Of a DNA stretch of 8,912 nucleotides, positions 5,826-8,912 are shown in pieces (position 1 is the first letter of the stretch; each line of letters starts with the position of its first letter). A program made the position numbers and the translations under genes. The DNA comes from Eubacteriales bacterium (GTDB lineage Bacteria > Bacillota > Clostridia > Peptostreptococcales > Anaerovoracaceae), in assembly GCA_028680875.1 (NCBI GenBank), contig JAQUJQ010000052.1, positions 1 to 8,912 on the forward strand. Reading direction: 5' to 3'. The notes under the pieces were generated by a model. The model did no database searches and was not told where the DNA came from. It was given only the letters and a program-made list of their open reading frames with translations.

Positions 5826-6362
5826 ATGAAAGACACAAAATTGATAAAAGTAATTCTTGATTCCGATGTGATCATTCATTTTATCAAGGGGAATTGTCTG
5901 AATTTGTTACCCAGGATACTGCCGTCATACTCTTTTGTAATACTTGACATCGTGTATGAATCTGAGTTGGCAGGTTCACACAAGACTCTCATTCAAAATA
6001 CGGTTAACCTGTTAAAAACAATCTCATTTGAAAAATGGGAACCCTTGAAAGAGGAACGGGAAGAGTTCTTCGAATTGCAGAAAAAATGCGGATTGGGTGA
6101 GAGTGCCGCTATGGTGTATTGCAAGTACAGACATGATGTGCTGGCAAGCAGTAACCTGAAGGATATTGTGGATTATTGTGAAATGAATCAAATTACCTAT
6201 GAGTTTTTGGTTAACCCACTTGAAGGTGTGTATGGAGTGCATATTCCCGCCGGTCAATGGCATACGCTGGAAGTTCTGGAGAGCGGCACCGTAATCTTTG
6301 AGGTGAAGGACGGGCCGTATGCTCCCCTGCAGCCGGAGGATATCCTGATGCCGGCACCATAG
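5826..6362 (+). CDS. PIN-like domain protein fused in frame to a WbuC-type cupin tail
   Basis: The first 120 or so residues look PIN-like. They have VILDSDVIIHFIKG (D12, D14), an acidic E45 in IVYESEL, GLGESAAM (E92) and a late LASSNLKDI (D113), matching the spaced acidic residues of PIN ribonucleases. After ITYEF (about 6203) the sequence changes to NPLEGVYGVHIPAGQWHTLE and a later KDGPYAPL segment. That is the C-terminal part of a WbuC-family cupin, a protein of O-antigen/polysaccharide loci. PIN relatives normally continue with their own C-terminal helices, so the original PIN end has probably been replaced. I chose ATG 5826 over TTG 5814, which adds only four residues. It is the third gene of the XRE-peptidase operon, where it could be the effector. 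Whether the chimera folds is unknown. Confidence 0.65.
   Translation: MKDTKLIKVILDSDVIIHFIKGNCLNLLPRILPSYSFVILDIVYESELAGSHKTLIQNTVNLLKTISFEKWEPLKEEREEFFELQKKCGLGESAAMVYCKYRHDVLASSNLKDIVDYCEMNQITYEFLVNPLEGVYGVHIPAGQWHTLEVLESGTVIFEVKDGPYAPLQPEDILMPAP
6203..6362 (+). pseudogene. C-terminal remnant of a WbuC-family cupin (read as part of the PIN-like gene)
   Basis: From NPLEGVYGVHIPAG to the TAG at 6360-6362 the frame reads as the last 50 or so residues of a WbuC-type cupin: IPAGQWHTLEVLESGTV, FEVKDGPY, and a PEDILMPAP end. The HTLE histidine is a conserved metal-site-region residue of the family. The N-terminal part, about two thirds of the protein, is missing. It now serves as the 3' end of the PIN-like ORF. 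WbuC genes sit in surface-polysaccharide clusters, as does fcl, whose remnant lies at 1759-1978. Confidence 0.6.
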
Positions 6363-6561
6363 ATTTATCCGTCTTTAGCCGGTCGCCATCCAAATTGCTA
6401 AATGCTATCGCTATAAAAACGCTACGGCTCGTAAAATTAATATTGTTTTCTTTTAGAGGGGGGTACCGAAAACACTACACTTCCTTTTACCGAAATTACT
6501 GCATTCTCAGTTACCTTTAGCATGAATACACAGAATTTAGCAATTTTTTGAGAGAAATATA
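6363..6561. other. Non-coding gap without recognisable gene
   Basis: No open frame of note is present. The only structure is two TACCGAAA copies 24 bases apart (6464 and 6488) and a run of G (6458-6463). I see no terminator hairpin or RNA gene. Confidence 0.4.
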
Positions 6562-6592
6562 TTTCGCATATAAGTAAAACATTCTACCTTTG
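6562..6592 (+). promoter_or_regulatory. Promoter of the toxin-antitoxin-chaperone-like operon
   Basis: TACCTTTG (6585-6592) is a good TAnnTTTG -7 box. TTTC (6562-6565) lies 19 bases upstream as a one-mismatch -33 element. The box sits inside CTACCTTTGTAG (6584-6595), whose ends are inverted; the identical 12-mer recurs at 8739-8750. ATG 6607 lies 14 bases after the box. Confidence 0.55.
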
Positions 6593-6606
6593 TAGCTCTT
6601 TTTGAA

Positions 6607-6911
6607 ATGATAAAATATAAACTGGTCAAAATAGATGATTTAAGTGGACGAAAATGTTCAACATACTCGGTTTTAGATTGTAGTAAGTCGAAAACTTTCC
6701 TTGATTTTTTTATTGATGAAAATATAAATACATTTAAAAGTGAAACAATTGAGCTGATTTCTCGTTTAAAGACCATAGGGTATAGAGCGGGAGCCCGCTT
6801 ATAATATTTTAAAGTTCATGAAGGAAAGCCTGGAGATGGTGTCTGTGCTTTATTTCAGATGATGGTCTTCATTGTATAGGAAATCTGGAATTTATTATAG
6901 AGGAGTTATAA
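6607..6911 (+). pseudogene. RelE/HigB-like toxin, broken
   Basis: The N-terminal 65 residues (MIKYKLVKIDDLSGRKCSTY to SRLKTIGYRAGARL) match a Bacteroidetes RelE/HigB-like (Gp49-type) toxin family as I recall it. There IDSLSGR... opens the protein and GAREHFFKxxEGxPGDGVCAL follows. Here the same frame continues GARL, TAA (6802-6804), YFKVHEGKPGDGVCALF, so the stop sits exactly in place of one residue. After about 6856 the frame changes to DDGLHCIGNLEFIIEEL, ending at TAA 6909-6911. This resembles the family's extreme C-terminus, with roughly 50-60 residues lost between. Such toxins are mRNA endonucleases that act on the ribosome. The stop plus deletion makes this copy inactive unless the stop is read through. 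The remnant ends four bases before the antitoxin ATG. Confidence 0.65.
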
Positions 6912-6915
6912 TTGT

Positions 6916-7350
6916 ATGAAACCAAAAAATAAAAGTTCTCTGGAAAAGATTCTGGAGGAAATTACCCCTGAACAGCAAGCAAGAATGGATGCAAAAATGT
7001 TATTGGCAGCCAGAATTGCCGATGCTATGGAGGCAAAAGGGTGGAACAATAAAATGTTGATGAAAGCGCTGGGTAAAAAAAATCCTTCAGAGATCACTCG
7101 TTGGTTAAGCGGTACCCATAATTTTACTGTAGATACACTAACGGATCTTGGTCGCGTATTGGGGATAGATTTTATTAATTTATCTACTGAAAAAGAACAA
7201 CCGGTGCAGCAATTTAATATAAGTGTTCTAACTTATTCCGATTCATCGGGGTACTCTTCTTCGGTTCTGAACGAGGCAGATGAATTAAGTACTTATCAGA
7301 AAACACATGAACAAAATCTATTTAATATAAAAGAGAATGAATCAAGATGA
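6916..7350 (+). CDS. HigA-like XRE antitoxin with long C-terminal tail
   Basis: A 144-residue protein. An N-terminal helical segment (EKILEEITPEQQARMD) leads into an XRE helix-turn-helix at about residues 30-88 (AARIADAMEAKGWNNKMLMK, then NPSEITRWLSGTHNF, then LGRVLGIDFINL). The toxin-then-antitoxin order is that of higBA operons. In HigA-type antitoxins the HTH represses the operon and the protein neutralises the toxin. Here about 50 residues follow the HTH (FNISVLTYSDSSGYSSSVL and on to NIKENESR), a tail that in toxin-antitoxin-chaperone systems acts as a chaperone-addiction segment; its role here is inferred. It overlaps the next gene by 14 bases. The frame is intact although the toxin upstream is dead. 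Confidence 0.75.
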   Translation: MKPKNKSSLEKILEEITPEQQARMDAKMLLAARIADAMEAKGWNNKMLMKALGKKNPSEITRWLSGTHNFTVDTLTDLGRVLGIDFINLSTEKEQPVQQFNISVLTYSDSSGYSSSVLNEADELSTYQKTHEQNLFNIKENESR

Positions 7351-7753
7351 AATAAAATTTCAGATAAAGCGTATCGATATCCTTGAGTTTTCGTTTAGAG
7401 ATCCTAACAGATTTCTCCCTGAAAACAGCCCTTTTAGGTTTGACATACAAATTAAACACCATGTGAATTTAGAAGAAGAGAATATTTTGGTGAATTCTCA
7501 GTATAATATCTACTATGATAACGATGAAGATTCTTTGGGAAAGGCTGCTATTTCATGCGTTTATCACATTGTGAACATTCAACAATTTGTAAACGAATTG
7601 GGTAAGTTTACATTGCCCGAGCACTTAATCACGATGTTTAATTCAATTTCAATTTCGACTTGCAGAGGTGTTTTATTCACTCTTTTCAGAGGTACTCGCT
7701 TGCATTCAGTCATACTTCCGATTGTGAACCCTCAACAATTTTTTAATCATTGA
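7337..7753 (+). CDS. SecB-like protein, candidate chaperone of the TA cassette
   Basis: A 138-residue protein beginning within the end of the antitoxin gene (ATG 7337, 14-base overlap), so it is translationally coupled. It has the layout of a SecB-like fold. Strand-rich N-terminal segments (KFQIKRIDILEFSF, RFDIQIKHHVN, SQYNIYYD) are followed by an acidic turn. The helical and C-terminal part is LPEHLITMF, SISISTCRGVLFTLFRGT and VILPIVNPQQFF, recalling the STxRGxL...lPxVNPxxF end of SecB homologues. SecB-like proteins in toxin-antitoxin-chaperone (TAC) operons, first shown for M. tuberculosis Rv1957, protect the antitoxin from degradation. The call depends on remote similarity and gene order; without a profile search it remains probable rather than proven. 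The frame is undamaged. Confidence 0.55.
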   Translation: MNQDEIKFQIKRIDILEFSFRDPNRFLPENSPFRFDIQIKHHVNLEEENILVNSQYNIYYDNDEDSLGKAAISCVYHIVNIQQFVNELGKFTLPEHLITMFNSISISTCRGVLFTLFRGTRLHSVILPIVNPQQFFNH

Positions 7754-8561
7754 AAATGCTGTAAATCAAACATCAATCGATACCAAACCTTATCTCTATA
7801 CATCAAAGGTATTGCGTGCATTGGTTTATCTGGATATGGTGCAGCATTGGGGTGATCTGATCTATTTTACAAAGAGGTTTACATTAGGAGAATCATTACC
7901 TGGACCTACTGCCAAGAAGAAAATATTGAGTGCCTTACTGATTGATTTGAAGGAATCTGTTCCTTATTTGGGTGAACAGTCTGTTCAAAATGCGTTATTT
8001 GTATCGAAAGATTTGGCGAATGCATTGATGGGCATAATTCTTCTGGAACAGAAAGAATACAGTGAAGCATCAGCATACTTCGAGAAAATCATTGGCAATA
8101 GAAATGCTCCTTCGGTGGGCAGTACGATATATTCGGATGTAAACAACAAGGAGGCTTTATTTTCGTTGGTGTTTAGGGAAAACGATCAGCCTTTTCAGGT
8201 CTTTGATCAATATCTAAGAAAGGGTACTTTGCATCCGATACACAGGAAGACAGGTGTTTTCCTTCATTATGCCGAGTCATTGGCAGCGGCGAACAGAGGT
8301 TCGGACTTGCTAAGTATTCTGAATAAGATCAGAGTATCGGGGAATAAGAATCCATTACCGGAATTACCCGCAATGCCTGCGTATGAAATAGCCAATTTGT
8401 GGAAGGAATTCATTGGTGCTGATTATGGTTACTTTGATTTACTGAAAAGGTTGGGTCTTGCTGTGGAGCTTTTGCAGATCATTGATTACCAACAACTTTA
8501 TCCTTTGCCTATTCAGGAATTACACTTGAATCCTAACATAAGGCAGAATCCCGGTTATTAA
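7752..8561 (+). pseudogene. C-terminal part of a SusD/RagB-like lipoprotein
   Basis: About 270 residues in one frame carry SusD features. The segment LRALVYLDMVQHWGDLIYF is the usual WGD helix. A TPR-like helix pair follows (ANALMGIILLEQKEYSEASA), then a WKEFIGADYGYFDLLKRLG region and the characteristic end LYPLPIQELHLNPNIRQNPGY minus its last residues. SusD proteins are outer-membrane lipoproteins that bind glycans for a SusC/TonB transporter. They are normally about 450-550 residues, with a signal peptide and lipobox; here the first 40 percent is missing. The frame is open only from 7728 and has no ATG before the homology, and the homology begins immediately after the SecB-like stop (7751-7753). 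The gene was therefore cut by the insertion or deletion that brought in the TA cassette. The remaining frame has no internal stop. Confidence 0.8.
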
Positions 8562-8717
8562 TCATCATCATGAAAATGTATAATTACCCCCGAACGGTTC
8601 TACTGCCATTGAGGTACCCTGGGTTCCTATGAGGGCTTTAAATATAGTAAGAACGGTAGTTGTGACCCAACATCATTATTCACAGAGAAAAGATGTATTA
8701 AAAAATAAACCTATAGG
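8562..8717. other. Degenerate intergenic DNA after the SusD fragment
   Basis: A short ORF opens at ATG 8570 (MKMYNYPRTVLLPLRYPGFL) and stops at 8630-8632; it lies where the next gene of a Sus operon would start. An overlapping frame (8613-8708) encodes YEGFKYSKNGSCDPTSLFTE and ends KRCIKK, like the tail of another protein. Neither is assignable, and both look like remnants. Confidence 0.35.
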
Positions 8718-8747
8718 TTGATAATATGAAAATTGTTGCTACCTTTG
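8718..8747 (+). promoter_or_regulatory. Promoter-like sequence overlapping the start of the last ORF
   Basis: TTG (8718-8720) and TACCTTTG (8740-8747) are 19 bases apart, a good Bacteroidetes promoter match. However, the -7 box lies inside the coding frame that starts at 8726. Either the true start is elsewhere or this match is fortuitous. Confidence 0.4.
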
Positions 8748-8912
8748 TAGAAAATTTATTCACCTTTTGGTATGAGGGATTTTTAAAAGACGAATTTGCA
8801 TTGCAATTCAGCAATTGGAAAGATCCTGAGTATTTGTATGAATTCTTCAAATCCAATCATGAAGATCTTCACCGATCAATATGGAGATACATTTCGATAG
8901 AATATGCAATAG
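8726..8912 (+). CDS. N-terminal part of a hypothetical, possibly toxin-like protein (partial)
   Basis: ATG 8726 opens a frame that runs off the right edge, encoding MKIVATFVENLFTFWYEGFL, then KDEFALQFSNWKDPEYLYEF and HRSIWRYISIEYAI. The pattern of an N-terminal strand, YxG..KDEF...F..W.D.eYL..FF and then a helix resembles a small Bacteroidetes toxin-like family of which I recall members beside XRE antitoxins. I cannot name it with certainty. There is no in-frame ATG downstream within the visible part. A promoter-like TACCTTTG overlaps codons 5-8, which makes the start uncertain. An antitoxin would be expected just beyond the window. Confidence 0.5.
   Translation, partial: MKIVATFVENLFTFWYEGFLKDEFALQFSNWKDPEYLYEFFKSNHEDLHRSIWRYISIEYAI

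Noticed and set aside
6464..6495. Two TACCGAAA copies 24 bases apart
   Set aside because: Only two short copies with no further structure; not enough to call a regulatory repeat.
6537..6776. 79-residue minus-strand frame over the toxin remnant
   Set aside because: Antisense to the RelE-like coding region and its promoter; no recognisable domain.
7812..8561. TTG start giving a 249-residue complete SusD-like protein
   Set aside because: The same frame carries plausible SusD sequence upstream of 7812, and the family is about twice as long with a signal peptide, so this is a truncated gene.
1..8912. CRISPR array, tRNA, rRNA or integrase gene
   Set aside because: No regular repeat-spacer pattern, cloverleaf, rRNA segment or tyrosine/serine recombinase motif was seen on reading either strand.

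Overview
The window looks like accessory chromosome of a Bacteroidota bacterium, probably order Bacteroidales. Three things point there. The DNA is AT-rich with TAnnTTTG promoter boxes (4696-4703, 6585-6592, 8740-8747). Shine-Dalgarno sites are weak or absent. The 3' half of a SusD/RagB nutrient-binding lipoprotein gene is present. All identification is by reading motifs and recalling families; no database search was possible.

Layout, left to right. (1) The 3' end of a Cys-rich ORF (1-84) overlaps the start of a radical SAM/SPASM gene (62-1099). (2) A gene graveyard (about 1100-1980) holds short ATGTAC repeats, a coiled-coil tail, a remnant of a DUF4411-like PIN-type protein, and a remnant of GDP-L-fucose synthase (fcl). 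(3) A tandem 44-bp repeat with an internal dyad runs into the start of an intact AAA/DUF4143 ATPase (2112-3266). (4) A second, OLD/RloA-like ATPase (3277-4190) has its head and tail joined out of frame, followed by the first codons of an RloB-like partner broken by a TGA. (5) A promoter flanked by an 8-bp inverted repeat precedes a tightly packed trio: XRE regulator, ImmA/IrrE metallopeptidase and PIN-like protein (4769-6362). The PIN-like gene runs in frame into the C-terminal part of a WbuC-type cupin. (6) A toxin-antitoxin-chaperone-like cassette follows (6607-7753): a RelE/HigB-like toxin remnant, an intact HigA-like antitoxin with a long tail, and an overlapping SecB-like protein. (7) The C-terminal part of a SusD-like protein (7752-8561) is followed by degenerate DNA and then a new toxin-like ORF running off the right edge (8726-8912).

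The overall picture is a recombination hotspot where defence and toxin-antitoxin modules have been inserted beside, and have eroded, older surface-polysaccharide and glycan-uptake genes (fcl, wbuC, susD). Several modules are half dead: the effector (RelE-like toxin, OLD-like ATPase, RloB) is broken while the regulator, antitoxin or chaperone is open. The modules most worth testing are the XRE-protease-PIN trio and the TAC-like cassette. The radical SAM gene with its Cys-rich overlapping neighbour is a further candidate.
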